A stretch of DNA of 64,000 nucleotides. Source: Berberis thunbergii (lineage: Eukaryota > Streptophyta > Magnoliopsida > Ranunculales > Berberidaceae). Position numbers and translations under genes: made by a program. Below, piece after piece: positions 46,445-58,599 of the stretch. The stretch is taken from NCBI GenBank assembly GCA_003290165.1, contig QNQO01010669.1, forward strand, positions 1 to 64,000, in the 5' to 3' direction. Within the stretch, counting starts at the first letter, position 1; every line of letters begins with the position of its first letter. The notes beneath the pieces are model-generated. The model was given only the letters and a program-made list of their open reading frames with translations. It was not told the origin of the DNA and did no database searches.

Positions 46445-47338
46445 GTGTCACGTACTGGTCGTCTATTCATATCTCGTGATGTCGTGTTTAATGAGTCACA
46501 CTTTCCTTATTCAAAGTGGTTCTCTGCTGCTGCTACTTTTTCAACTGGTCCAGAGTCTAATTCTGTTCCTGCATCCATTGGTTTCTCCTCTTCCTCCACT
46601 GCTAATCAATCCCCTGCTTTTTCCAATACGGTACTTGATCCTTTGGTTAACTTGATTCCCACTCTTTCACCTAGTCCAAATCCTGCTTCTAGCTCTGTCT
46701 CTAGTCCTGCTTCCAGTCCTTTTCCTAATAACAGTCCTCCAGTCAGGTCAGTGTCTAGTCCTTCTCATCCTATTGCTCCTAGTCATATTGCTCCTATTGA
46801 TCCTATTGCTCCTAGTCATACGATGATTACTAGGTCTAAGGCAGGCATCTACAAACCTAAGGTCTATCTGGCCTCCTCTGAACCTGTGAGCTTGCGTGAA
46901 GCGCTTGATACCCCTCATTGGGCCTCAGCTATGCAAAATGAATATGGTGCTCTTCTAAGAAACAACACTTGGACACTTGTTGATCCTCCTCCACACAGAG
47001 CTATAGTTGGTTGCAAATGGTTGTTTAAAGTTAAGCAAAATGCTGATGGGTCTGTTCATCGATATAAGGCTAGATTGGTGGCTCAAGGGTTTGAACAAGC
47101 AGCAGGATTCGATTATGCTGAAACTTTTAGTCCAGTGGTGAAACCTACTACTATTCGAGTTGTCTTCACAATAGCCATTACTTATGGTTGGTCTGTGTTT
47201 CAACTTGATGTTAACAATGCCTTCCTTAATGGAGATTTACAAGAAGATGTTTACATGATGCAACCCCCTGGATTTACTGATTCTTCACGACCCCATGCTG
47301 TGTGCAAACTACACAAAGCCTTGTATGGTCTGAAGTAG
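46445..47338 (+). pseudogene. Copia reverse transcriptase, N-terminal part
   Basis: The frame opens in the post-integrase segment ([17 protein letters not shown]), passes through a Pro/Ser linker and enters reverse transcriptase (WASAMQNEYGALLRNNTW, KWLFKVKQNADGSVHRYKAR, FQLDVNNAFLNGDLQEDVYM). It ends at a TAG (47336-47338) within LYGLK, where the family has a Gln codon. The frame before 46445 differs, so there is a frameshift at about 46440. Confidence 0.85.
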
Positions 47339-48436
47339 GCTCCTCGAGCATGGTTTGAAAAGCTGAGACACACTCTTCATCTCTTTGGATTTGTTCCTTC
47401 TAAGTCAGATACCTCTCTTTTCATACGACACTCTCCTTCTCCTATTTTTCTTCTGGTTTATGTGGATGATATCTTGATTACTGGTTCCAGTTCCAAAGAG
47501 GTTTCACAGGTTATTCAGCAGTTAAATGATCAGTTTGCATTAAGAGATCTTGGTCTTGCTCACTACTTCCTTGGCATTCAGGTTCAACAAACTTCTAATG
47601 GCTTGTTCTTGTCTCAAACTAAGTACATTAATGATCTATTGTGTAGAGCTAAAATGCAATTTGCTAATGGTTTATCCACTCCCATGAGTGGTGGGGAAAA
47701 AATTTACGACACTGGCAGTGATCCAGTTGCTGATGTCCACTTATATAGGAGTTTGGTTGGTGCTCTACAATATGTTACAATCACAAGGCCTGAATTGTCT
47801 TACTCAGTAAATAAGGTGTGTCAATTCATGCAACATCCTCTTGAATCACACTGGAGAGTAGTCAAAAGAATTTTGAGGTATCTCAAAGCTACACCCACTG
47901 CTGGTCTTCATCTGGTCTCATCCCCTTCTTTCAAATGGACTGGGTACTGTGATGCTGATTGGGCATCTGATCCTATAGACAGGAGATCAACTTCTGGTTA
48001 CTGTGTGTTTTTAGGTACAAATCTAATCTCTTGGTCTTCAAAGAAGCAGAGTACTATCTCAAGGAGTAGCACTGAAGCTGAATACAGGAGCCTTGCTGCA
48101 GTTACAGCTGAATTAACGTGGCTTCAATCTCTAATGTCTGAACTACACCTTTGCTCTAGCCCTCCTACTATCTGGTGTGATAATAATAGTGCTGTAATGC
48201 TTAGTGCGAATCCTATTCTTCACTCTAGAACCAAGCATCTTGAATTGAATCTTTACTTTGTACGAGAGAAGGTTGCTAGGAGACTTGTCCAAGTTCATCA
48301 CATTCCTGCTCTTGATCAAATTGCTGACATTTTCACTGAAGCTCTTGGGAAGTCCAGATTTTTGAAGCTTCGTGACAAACTAAGTGTAGTTGTTATATCT
48401 ACGCTTAGTTTGAAGGGGGATGTTAAGCCTAAGTAG
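47339..48436 (+). pseudogene. Copia reverse transcriptase C-terminal part and RNase H
   Basis: Same frame as the preceding segment. The polymerase catalytic box Y-V-D-D is at 47459-47470. RNase H follows (GYCDADWASDPIDRRSTSG, STISRSSTEAEYRSLA, IWCDNNSAVMLSANP) and the frame runs a few bases into the 3' LTR. Only the single stop at 47336 separates it from the upstream half. Confidence 0.85.
48407..48420 (+). other. Polypurine tract of the Copia element
   Basis: AGTTTGAAGGGGGA directly precedes the 3' LTR. Confidence 0.85.
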
Positions 48437-48659
48437 TATTAGCTAGTAGTTAGTTCATGAGCTAGTTTGTTAAGCTGTCAATGTGTGTCAATGAGCTGGT
48501 ACAGAGTCTGTTAGTTTAGTTTGTTAAGATGAGTTGTTAGTCTGTTACTCTCTCTTGACAACTAGCTCTACATTGCAGTCTATATAAATACATGTAATGT
48601 ATTCACACTTCGTATTATCAAGTAATGAAATACAATCTGTCTTCAAGAGAATTCTAACA
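48421..48659 (+). repeat. 3' LTR of the Copia element
   Basis: 239 bp, differing from the 5' LTR only at ACAAAGTCTG/ACAGAGTCTG and ACAACCAGCT/ACAACTAGCT. Confidence 0.95.
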
Positions 48660-48699
48660 GTAGAAATCCTAAAAAGTAAGTAGAAATCCTAAAAAGTGG
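48660..48699. repeat. 20-bp tandem duplication at the Copia insertion site
   Basis: GTAGAAATCCTAAAAAGT is repeated with period 20 directly after the element. The extra unit shifts the peroxidase frame. Both units begin with the GTAGA used as target site. Confidence 0.85.
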
Positions 48700-48956
48700 T
48701 TCAAGGTTTTACGTAGATGGTCTAGCTATGGATTACTATGGTATGCATTGTCCATTTGCGGAAATGATAGTGAAGCTTTGCAATCTGATCGAACTCTTGC
48801 AGCTGGTCTTTTAAGGATGCATTTCCATGATTGTTTTATAGAGGTAACAGCATTACTCAATCAAATTGAAATTAGATTACAATATATTATTTATTTATTT
48901 ATCTATTTTCAATTTTATTCAACTAAAGTACTTTTAAATAAGCATTTCTGACTTGA

Positions 48957-49229
<273 letters not shown>

Positions 49230-49991
49230 TAAATTGAATTCTTATATATATGTATGTTTCAGGCTGGAGGCCCTGTATATGACATACTGAAAGGAAGAAA
49301 GGATGGAAGAAGGTCTAAGATAGAAGACACAAGAAACCTGCCTGCACCGGTTTTCAATAGCTCACAACTCATCACAATATTTGGCCAACATGGTTTCACT
49401 GTTCAGGAAATGGTCGCTCTATCTGGTATGTGTATTATATGGTTGATCATTTAATTAATTGTATGTTTTTTTGGTTGTTTAGAATACAAATATCTAAATA
49501 TTAACAAAAAAGGAACAGAAACACAATTGGCATTTTTTCTTTTATTGAATGGACTCATTTTGTACCGAACACACTCATATTATTGTATTTATAGGTGGGC
49601 ACACACTGGGAGTTGCAAGGTGTTCCTCATTCAAAACAGACTCAGCAATTTCGACTCAATGAATGATATTGATCCAAGTCTAGACTCCAATGTAGCAAAG
49701 GCATTGTTAAATATTTGTACTCAAGGTGACAACGCTGAGGCTCCATTTGACCTGACGAGAAACAAATTTGACAATGTATATTACAATGGATTACAAAGAA
49801 AGGCTGGGCTCCTTACCTCAGACCAAACCTTGTTCACAAGCCCCATTATTAGAAACATCGTTAATGCTTACGCCATGAACCAAGCCATGTTTTTCTTTGA
49901 TTTCCAGCAAGCAATAGTGAAGATGGGCATGCTTGATGTTAAAGACGGTAGCAAAGGAGAAGTAAGATCAAACTGTCGTAAGATAAACTAA

Positions 49992-51769
49992 TGGAGGTTC
50001 TTGTAGTTGAATGGTCCGAAGTTAAACTTTAGATAGGCATTTGCAGTCTGAAGCTGTTTCTTGATTAAGGTATCTAGTTATCTGATGGACTGCATTTTGT
50101 ATCTAGTTATGTATAAAACTAGTTAAAAATAGTCGTATTTCCAAATAAATGTATGATCATTGGCCAAGAATGGCCATATGTTGCTTGTAAGTACAACTTT
50201 TCAGTACTTAAATATTTGCTAACACCTTCTAGCGTATGCATTGTTCTTTTGATTTCAGCAGCAGGTTTAGGCAAATTAGTCATTTCTACAAAACCAGCTT
50301 CCAGATCAATTTCTAATTAGTTTCTAGATAGAGCCATAGAGGTGTGATGTATATGTAACAAAAAGAGTCCTTCAATTAATAAACATCAGCACAAGACATT
50401 CATCTTCCGATACAATGAAAAAAAAATATAAAAGACCTTGAAGGGATTCATCTGGTCTTCTTCTCTCAAGGCCATATGATCGATGGGGAGAGGAGATTAA
50501 TTATTAGGATATGAGTCCACCACTGAGGATGAGGTGGTTTGCTGCGAGTACCAAGTCCTCCTTCACCACATCCCAATATACCTGATCGAAAGTCATTTCC
50601 CACAGGCTAAAATTAGTATGATACTGAGGGACCGTTTTCACTCTTCCGCGTGGTGATGTAAATACAAAGAACAGTCATGAATATATTTTGCAAGGTTGCT
50701 CTTAAGGCAGTTGGTATTTGTCGAAGCACAAAATCAATATTAATTAATCAAATGACCTAATTGGTGTTGCTCTGGAGGTCACTTGTTTTGTTATATAAGC
50801 AGTTTTCCATGGAAAATGGTGGTAATCAAGCAAACAACTTCTCTTCCATGACCATTTTCCATGTGTCAATAAAAAATCAAACAAGCTAAGTTGTGAAATC
50901 CATTCCAATGTTTTCTCTTGAATAAATTCTCAAGGTAAAGGAAACTAACCTCAGAATCCATTCCACACTCTGAAAAACACATTGACTATCCCTAACTGTT
51001 TAAACTCGACAAATACCCTTCACTTATATGTCACATGCAAAGCACATTCTAATTAAAATAACAACAAATTAATCTGAGGGTCAAGGATTATTTCATAGAT
51101 CACAAGGCCATTCAATAGTTTGCGCTCTTCACCCTCATCAAACCAACCTAACCAACTCCTTTCAACTTTCATTAGACTATCAAATGGGTTATTGTCTTAT
51201 TGATCAATTTAAGCAAAACTCTCCACACCCAAAACTCTTATATTTATTTTTCTTTGATTCACACAACACAATCTAAAAGTAACAACTCCACTGAATTTCT
51301 CAACTAAATTTGCAAAGATCAGAATGAAAAACAAAGCTATATTATCTTCCACACTCTGCCATAGGCCCACCGATATACCACATATATTAAATCCAGCTGA
51401 AAAGTGGCATATTTCAGTCTTTCTAAATTTGGTATGGTTGAGTCGTCTTCCATCTCTTACAATCTCCTTCTAGTTTCTTGGGAGTTTTAGATTGAAATCA
51501 GTCTTTTTTTAAGACCCCATTAGAGTTTTGAGTCTGGAATCCGACCGAAAGTCATAAATGGGAGAAAAAAAAAGATTTGATTAGAGTGAGAAGAACATGC
51601 ATGGAAATAAGAGGAGCAAAAGAGGGTGATAAAAGTGTAAACGGGGGAGGGTGAAGAGAGGATTGGTTTGGGGAGGAAAAAGTGCAAGTGGTGGTGAATG
51701 ATGGATTCTAATACTAGAGAACATGAAAGTAGCAACTCTGATGGAGCTTGCACAATGCAAATTGGGTGG
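49992..51769. other. No gene recognised
   Basis: 3' flank of the peroxidase gene followed by AT-rich sequence. Minus-strand frames near 51520-51800 are low-complexity and not convincing. Confidence 0.45.
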
Positions 51770-52135
51770 TGATGTCAGTTGCAATCGTTCCTCCCGCAAT
51801 CAAATGACTATAACAACTCCCTGGGTTGTTTTTTATAAGAGTTTAGAGGGCAACTTGTTCGATATCCTTGGGTTGGTTTTGATGAGAGCAAAGAGGGCAA
51901 ACTAGGGGTGGGCCCGGGACGGGATAGACCTCATCCCTATCCCATTTTGTTTATTCGGGATCGGGACGGATGTCAGTTGCAATCGTTCCTCCCACAATCA
52001 AATGACTATATTGGGTTGGTTTTGATAAGAGTGAAGAGGGCAACTTGTTGGATGTCCTTGTGTTCTCCTTGGGTTGGTTTTGATGATAGTGAAGACGGCA
52101 AGTTAGGGTTGGGCACGGGACATGATGGACCTCAT
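51770..52135. repeat. Tandem duplication covering flank plus the left end of a MITE
   Basis: Flanking sequence GATGTCAGTTGCAATCGTTC (51771) and the first part of the hAT MITE are repeated starting at 51969. The second unit again ends in a MITE-like start (TTAGGGTTGGGCACGGGAC, near 52105). The duplication therefore happened after the MITE inserted. Confidence 0.7.
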
Positions 52136-52687
52136 CCCTATCCCATCTTGTTCATTCCGGATCGTGATGGGAGAGGACGGGATATACCTCATCCCGACCT
52201 CGTCTCGTCCCAAACGAGATCGGAACGAGACGGGATATGTACGAACTAAATAGTTCTCCAATAAAAATTAACAAAAATAACTTTATTTCACATTACTCAA
52301 ACACCAATAATGTCAAATTTATATACAAATAACTTTCATCATAAATAATAATAGATATTAAATAAATAAATATTAAACTTTTTTTTTGGAAAGCAAATAA
52401 ATATTAAACTTCATGATTTATTTCATTTAGATTTTATATAAAATTTCATTTCACATTGATTTAATTTCAACACATTATAATCTTTAATTTAGAAGAGTAT
52501 TTTGATTAAAAATAATAATGATAAATATTGAATAAATAAATTCGGGAGAGGCGAAATTGAAAATGTCAATTTCGATTCCATCCCACTCTAGATCGGGACG
52601 GGACGAGATCAGGATGAGTTTGATCAAATGACCCGAAAAATCGGGACGGGACAGATTCGAGATCGCGGGATGGGATGCCCACCCCTA
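51903..52687. mobile_element. hAT-type MITE, copy C
   Basis: Starts TAGGGGTGGGCCCGGG and ends GCCCACCCCTA. Flanks GGGCAAAC (51895-51902) and GAGCAAAC (52688-52695) differ by one base. It is in the opposite orientation to copies A and B and is enlarged by the tandem duplication at 51969-52135. Confidence 0.8.
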
Positions 52688-52956
52688 GAGCAAACTATTT
52701 GAGGTCCTTTGTGTTCTCGGTGCGATTTATGAAATAATCCTTGGCCCTCATATGAATTTTTCTGTTATTTTAGATATAACGTGTGTTTTGCATGTAACAT
52801 ATAAGTGAAGAGTATTTGGGGAGTTTAATAGAATTTAAACAATCAAGGATATTCAATGTAATTGATTCCTAACAATCAACGTTAATTTGAGGGTTATACT
52901 CAATTAGTTTTCAAAATGGGTATTAGACTCAAATACACATAAACTAATGAAGGTGA

Positions 52957-52995
<39 letters not shown>

Positions 52996-53004
52996 AAAAA
53001 AAAA
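52957..53004. repeat. (C)29(A)19 homopolymer tract
   Basis: 29 C residues followed directly by 19 A residues. Such a run can be real or partly a sequencing or assembly artefact. Confidence 0.9.
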
Positions 53005-53174
53005 CTATGATAGATTCACAATCTTAAACGATCTTAAATCAAAATGAAGAGGGATCATATCCAAATGAACAATTTTCAATGAAAAGCTTGCCCAATCTTC
53101 GGTCTTATATCATTAGAAGAAAAACAATGTGTCACATTTGGTGGCTTTAAATTCAATCTTCAATGTATTATATC

Positions 53175-54051
53175 TAGGGGTAGGCACGGAATGGAACATG
53201 GTGGACCTCATCCCTATCCCATTCCGATTGTTCAAGGATCAGGACTGGAAAGACCTTATTCCGACCTTGTCCCATCCCAAATGAGTTCGGGATGAAACGC
53301 GACGGGATGATCATGTACTAAATATTGGATTGAAAATTCAACATGCAAGATTAAAAATTTTGGATTTACCAAACTCACAAATCTAAAAACAACTATATAA
53401 CTTTAAGCAATTGATTATTATTTCCCAATTTCATTAGCTTTTACTCCAAATTTTTTTTTTTAGACTGTTGAAGATAACAATTTTTTTGTTGGGCTATATT
53501 CAGGGTAAGAACATGTTTTGTTAGATTACATTTCTGGCTAGAAGAAAGCAATAGAGCTGACTCATATGTAGGTGCTCTGTTTGGGAACCCCATCTCAATT
53601 CCATACTGCACAGAGGGTATTTGATAATATTCTTAAATTTAATTGATCTATAAATCCCATTATGGAGGGTGGTAGGTGGAAATGGTTTAATTTTCAGCTG
53701 AACTTAAGTAATCTATGTGAATGAAACTATTGGTTGACATGACTATTTTATTTGTTGTTTTATTTATTGACATGCTTATTTTATTTTCACGAACTTCCAT
53801 ATGGCTCAACCAGAGTATGAATCTAACTCTAACCCTCTCATTTTTTTCCTAATACTTGACAACAACAATGTGTGCTTCTCATAGTTTTTAATGACAACCC
53901 ATTAATCATTTTTGTTAGAGTTTTATTCTAATCCCATCCCACTCTAGATCGAGACGAGATCGGGATGAGATTGATCAATCCTAAAAAAAAGGGCACGAGA
54001 TGAGACAATATCGGTATGAAATAGGATCGCGAGATGGGATGCCCACCCATA
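53175..54051. mobile_element. hAT-type MITE, copy D, with foreign core
   Basis: Starts TAGGGGTAGGCACGG and ends GCCCACCCATA. The sub-terminal arms match copy C, but the central part (about 53320-53930) is unrelated to the AT-rich core of the other copies. No exact target duplication was identified. Confidence 0.65.
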
Positions 54052-54876
54052 ATATATATATGTTACAATTTTCCTCCATTTTGAATTGTAAATCGACTAA
54101 CATATTGCCCGTGCCGTTGGCATTTCAAATAAACTTTTTTGCTGTTAAAAATCATGCACTGGACACTCTCACAACCATCCCCATCATCGCCCTAATCAGT
54201 TCCATAAAAAATAAAAATAAAATCATAATTTAAAATGTAAATGATTTTTTTAGGTGCAAGATTAGTTTACGGCTAAAATACCACTATTTTTTTTAAGTCA
54301 AACTCGGTTAAATTTAAAATCGATTGAATGTTCAGGTCTTTGTATGAATGTTCGTTCGTTATTCAAAAATTATTATACTTAGACATTAAAATATTACAAT
54401 TACTTGCATGTTTTAATAATAAAAAAATATTTTGAAATTTTAAGTATTTGTATTGATCATAGGTTTTGTTGGAAAAATCTTCAAAATTGCATTTCAACGA
54501 TACCAAGTTTACCAAAATTCGACAACGATGAAGATAGTTATCATAATTTTCATTTTAAAATATGAAACAAAATACTTTCTCTCTGTCATATGTGCATTTT
54601 ACCAACTTTTTTTTCACAAACATGCCACCATGAAAAATGAATATGAACCCTCATCGTCTTCATAACTTTCAATCTTAGCCCTATCTTATCTCTTATTATC
54701 ATTTGATGTATGTCATAGTCAGCAATGAATATTAGAACACCTATGTGAATCAAGATAAATTTTGAAAACTATTTTTTCAATGAGATTTCCAGTGCAAAAA
54801 TGGTAGCGGGAATATAGTAGGATTCACGCAACCCGTCCGGCCCGTGATGGTCCCCCAGCACTGATTCTTTCCAAAG
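54052..54876. other. No gene recognised
   Basis: AT-rich, with short frames lacking domains. Confidence 0.45.
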
Positions 54877-55565
54877 GCAACGACTACCTCACACCACCGA
54901 TTTCTCTCTCTCACACCATTCTACTCTCCCCATATCGCCTACTTACTTTCTCACACCACCTATATAAACCAAAATCATCCATTTTTCCCCCTCATCATTC
55001 AAATCGACAATAGTTTCTTCCTCCCCTATTTAAAATCTCCTATTCCAAATCTCTCCCAACACTCAAATCTCTTGCAAATCTCCTCCATCTCCTTCGAAAA
55101 CTCTCAAAATTTTCTTAAAGTTGAAACCCTTAAATCCAAACTCAATAAATATACATAACTTAACATAACAGACAAATCCAAACTCAAAACGAAAAAATGA
55201 AAAGTAGGGTAATTTTCGAATCAATTTAAATCCTCAATTGAGACCGATTCTCAAGCTGGTCAAAACACAAAAGTTGTAGTACTCAAAGTTGTCTAATAAA
55301 CAAAACTTGATCCAGTTGAAAATGTTTTGAAATGAATAAGTTATGATCATTTTAGTAAAGTCGCGCAAATCTGTACAAAAAATGAAAAAAATGATAGTGT
55401 TAATGACTTTCGACCAACTTATATGCTCAATCGAGACCTATTCTGAAGTTGGTCAAAACACAAAAGTTGTAGTACTCTCAGTTATCTAATAAACAAAACT
55501 TGAATAAGTTGAAAATGTTTTGAAATGATCAAATTATAGTCATTTTAGTAAAGTCACGCGAAATT
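54877..55565 (+). repeat. Unclassified dispersed repeat, copy 2
   Basis: Same family and orientation as 13119-13665, starting GGCAACGACTACCTC. This copy has a tandem duplication of its 3' part: GGTCAAAACACAAAAGTTGT occurs at about 55258 and again at about 55454, each followed by TAGTACTC. Confidence 0.6.
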
Positions 55566-55701
55566 TTTTTTTCTATTTGCAAAGTGCCGAAGTATCCCAG
55601 ATCTAGTAGTACGGATGATCTGCCTTTTGCTTTGGCGCGCGGTCATTTCTTCTAGTGCACTTAATTCTCACTTGTTGTCGAAAAATTCTAGGGGTCGAGG
55701 G

Positions 55702-55856
55702 AGGGGTCGAGGGAATGGAGCGAGGGATGGGTGTAAGCCACCATCTGCCTCGAGATAAGCGTTATCGCGAATCTAGAATCCGATGCACTTATCTCGAGAC
55801 GGATGGGTGGTTACCAACCACCCCTCGCCCCTTTACCTCGCTCCCTCCCTCGCTCT
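55702..55856. repeat. GC-rich inverted repeat (foldback-like)
   Basis: The left arm with GGAGCGAGGGATGGGTG and CTGCCTCGAGATAAG pairs imperfectly with the right arm CTTATCTCGAGACGGATGGG and CTCGCTCCCTCCCTCGCTC. Motifs such as GTCGAGGGAA, GCGAGG and TACCTCGCT are shared with the hairpin at 41785. Confidence 0.6.
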
Positions 55857-56670
55857 GTAGCAAAGCTCTGTTGTCTAACCTTTTCTCTTTCTGTCCCGTC
55901 TATTGTTTCGACGTGACACCGCAAGGAAGGAATCCAACCCAACCCATACCTCTCTCTCAACCAGTTTGCTTTTCGCGGTTTCTTTGTTCTCAAACTTGCA
56001 CAAATTCTTACTAGTACCATTCAATATGGAGGATGACAAAAGGCTGTATTATTCAGTTCCCCTACAACTAGGTTTCACATTCACGACGACCCCTGCACTT
56101 GCATTCCTTCTTCATCTGCTCTGTTCTAAACTTCTCATGGAATGCTCAATCCATCCATCGGTACTTTCTACTCTTCTCTACCCTCTTCACTTTTTCTACT
56201 CTTCTAAAATAAGCTGGCTAAATTGAATGAATTGGCTGATTCTATTGCCAACTTTAAGAAATGGGTTCCTTCAAATTTAAGATATAAACCTAATTTGTTC
56301 AAGATTTTCTTCCAATTATTGGTTTAGAGCAAATGGGTCTCTTTTTCCCATGCTAGTTTTGTTGTATGACATATTTGGGGTAACATATTGGCCCAAATTA
56401 GTTCCAATTTTTGTTCAATTTTCAAATTACATGAAATGTTTGGTGTAGTGTACATGGAAGATGGTGGATTATATGTTTGGCCAGTTCTACTAATGTTTTA
56501 TCAAAAAATGCATCAATAGGAGCTGATGAAGTTTTTGCTGTTGATATTGTAGCTTAACCGGTTTTGCAAAATTTGTTTGGGAAGCTAACTCAGATATTTT
56601 AAATCCGGTTGCCCATAAGTGTTGGAGCGCCTTTGTTTTCGAATAAACTAGTATTTCCTCCATTAAATGC
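55857..56670 (+). other. Upstream region of the SFH gene
   Basis: Plus-strand upstream sequence. An ATG at 56026 (ATGGAGGATGACAAAAGG) opens a frame without a recognised domain. I found no in-frame link to the SFH exon at 56671, but an upstream non-coding exon is possible. Confidence 0.35.
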
Positions 56671-58353
56671 ATGATTCCTTCGAAGGGAAGTTTTAATGAT
56701 ATACATATATTTGGAGATGAGGGAGGACAGGAACAATCATCGAGTTATCATGACCAACAATCAATGAGATGGCGGACTAGTTCTCTAGGACAGCCCCTTG
56801 AAGGTCATTGCCACTGCCATCAAAAAGAAAATAAGCGCTTGTCTTTGTCGAAGTTAAGCTTTAAATGGGTTATGTCTTATCCACGTAAATTTAGTGACTC
56901 AATGAAAAGAACAAGTAGCAGCAAGAGCCAGCAAACTATCATTGAAGGGCCCCATAACTCAAAAGATGAAGAGCTTGTTGACTCTTTTCGTAAGCTTCTT
57001 TTATTGGATGGTCATTTACCAGGCAAACATGATGACTATCATACACTTTTACGGTAAGTTAGCTAGTGAAATTTGAATTGTCTTGAATAATTTTAACACT
57101 GAGATGCAGCAAACCCAGGGCACACAAATAGAAACACATACTTCTATGGTTTTGTTTGACAAGTTGGAAACCTTTACCATGCTTTGAATTTATGTTGGGT
57201 CTGCATAACTACAAATTTGTTGATATTTTACAGTTTCCTAAGAATGAGGGGTTTTGATCTACTTAAAGCAAAAGATGTGTATCTGAAAATGCTTAAATGG
57301 CGAGCTGATTATGGAGTTGATGCAATTTCCAAGGTGAACCATACACAAACTTCTATGCTAGACTGTTAGCGGTATTTTATTTATTTGTATTATGTGTATC
57401 AAGGTCATAAGGATTAGCTTGTGGGGCAATACCAATTTCAGATGCTGATCCACGTGTTCATTGTTCCATTTACGTTTTATCTGTAACATCTTGCTTCTTG
57501 ACAACCCACAGAATTCCTGCATTGAATCACAGTGCCTGAATGCTAATTTAGCTGAGGTTCTTGAAGTTGACTTAGAATAATAATTAACATTCTCCATCTC
57601 TCTGTTCCTCTTTTTCCCTTTATATTAATCAGATATATGGTTCACATTACAGAACCCTTTGGATTTTGTAAAATTATCCTATATGTTCAATAGTGTAAGT
57701 AGATTGAAACATTAGATGTTTGCTGCTTAACTGGTTCATGTTTAATTTGTTTCTTATGATCTTACAGATCTCAAAGCTTGCACATATCGTAAATTGTTTA
57801 TGGCGTTTTCTTTGGTACTGATTTTGAATATGTCTTCAGGAATTTAAGTTTGAGGAGTACAAAGAAGTGAAAAAATGCTATCCACATGGATTTCATGGAG
57901 TTGATAGATCTGGCAGACCGCTATATATTGAAAGAGTAGGAATGGTAGATCTCAATACCCTTTTGAATGTAACAACAGTGGACCGTTTTGTGAAATATCA
58001 CATTGCTGAACAAGAGAAGACATTAAATTTGAGATATCCTGCATGTTCCATAGCAGCTAAGAAGCATATAGCATGCACTACGAGTATACTGGATGTAAAG
58101 GGTGTGGTAAGCATCGTGCTTGGTCCAAATATGTTTCTATCCAATGGTATTTCTAGAAAGTGCATTTTTACGATTTATTAATAAATGATAGAATATGTTC
58201 AATTTGAAAGCCTTAGAAGTTGGTAGTACTTCATTAATCATATTCACCATTAATAACCCTAGTTTTCCTTGACAGAGTATGAATAACTTTTCAAAGCCTG
58301 CTAGAGAAATTTTTCTGGAAATTCAGAAGATTGACAGCAATTACTATCCCGAG
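56671..58353 (+). CDS. Sec14-nodulin SFH-type lipid transfer protein, 3' truncated
   Basis: Four exons join in frame with GT/AG borders: 56671-57053, 57234-57333, 57840-58106 and 58276-58353. The N-terminal extension ends with [20 protein letters not shown], then the CRAL-TRIO-N part ([33 protein letters not shown]) and the start of the lipid-binding Sec14 domain ([60 protein letters not shown]). Plant SFH proteins exchange phosphatidylinositol and phosphatidylcholine at membranes. The remaining two-thirds, including the rest of the Sec14 fold and the C-terminal coiled coil, is not found before the end of the window. The donor after exon 4 leads into an intron with a TRIM at 58600. It resembles SFH11-type proteins, and it is either truncated or rearranged. 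Confidence 0.8.
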
Positions 58354-58599
58354 GTACGTTGATTATTGTGTTTTTGATGAAACTCTGCATATTGGCTTAA
58401 AACTAGGCAGACTGTAAAAGGCAGGTTTCAATGACCATTAGTATTAGATTAGAAACTCAGTTGTTGTGTCTTCAAAGAATTGTGTCATAGGAAATGAGAA
58501 CAACAGCAAAACCAAATTATAAGAGTTAATTAAAAAGCTTTTCTTATTAGCAATACATTTTGTCATATAATTTATTTGATGAAAGTAGAGTGTTCCTAT

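Larger units (their letters stand above)
43487..48659 (+). mobile_element. Young Copia retrotransposon (RE1-like), 5173 bp
   Basis: Identical-length LTRs (43487-43725 and 48421-48659, 239 bp, TGTTAAGCC to TTCTAACA) differ at only two positions by eye. The 5-bp duplication GTAGA flanks it (43482-43486, 48660-48664). Primer site, gag, protease, integrase, reverse transcriptase, RNase H and polypurine tract are in Copia order on the same strand as the host gene. The coding region is broken in at least five places although the LTRs are nearly identical. Confidence 0.95.

Noticed and set aside
55655..56226. Overlapping plus-strand frames of 119 and 107 residues
   Set aside because: They run through a GC-rich inverted repeat and presumed upstream sequence of the SFH gene, overlap a minus-strand frame, and show no domain.
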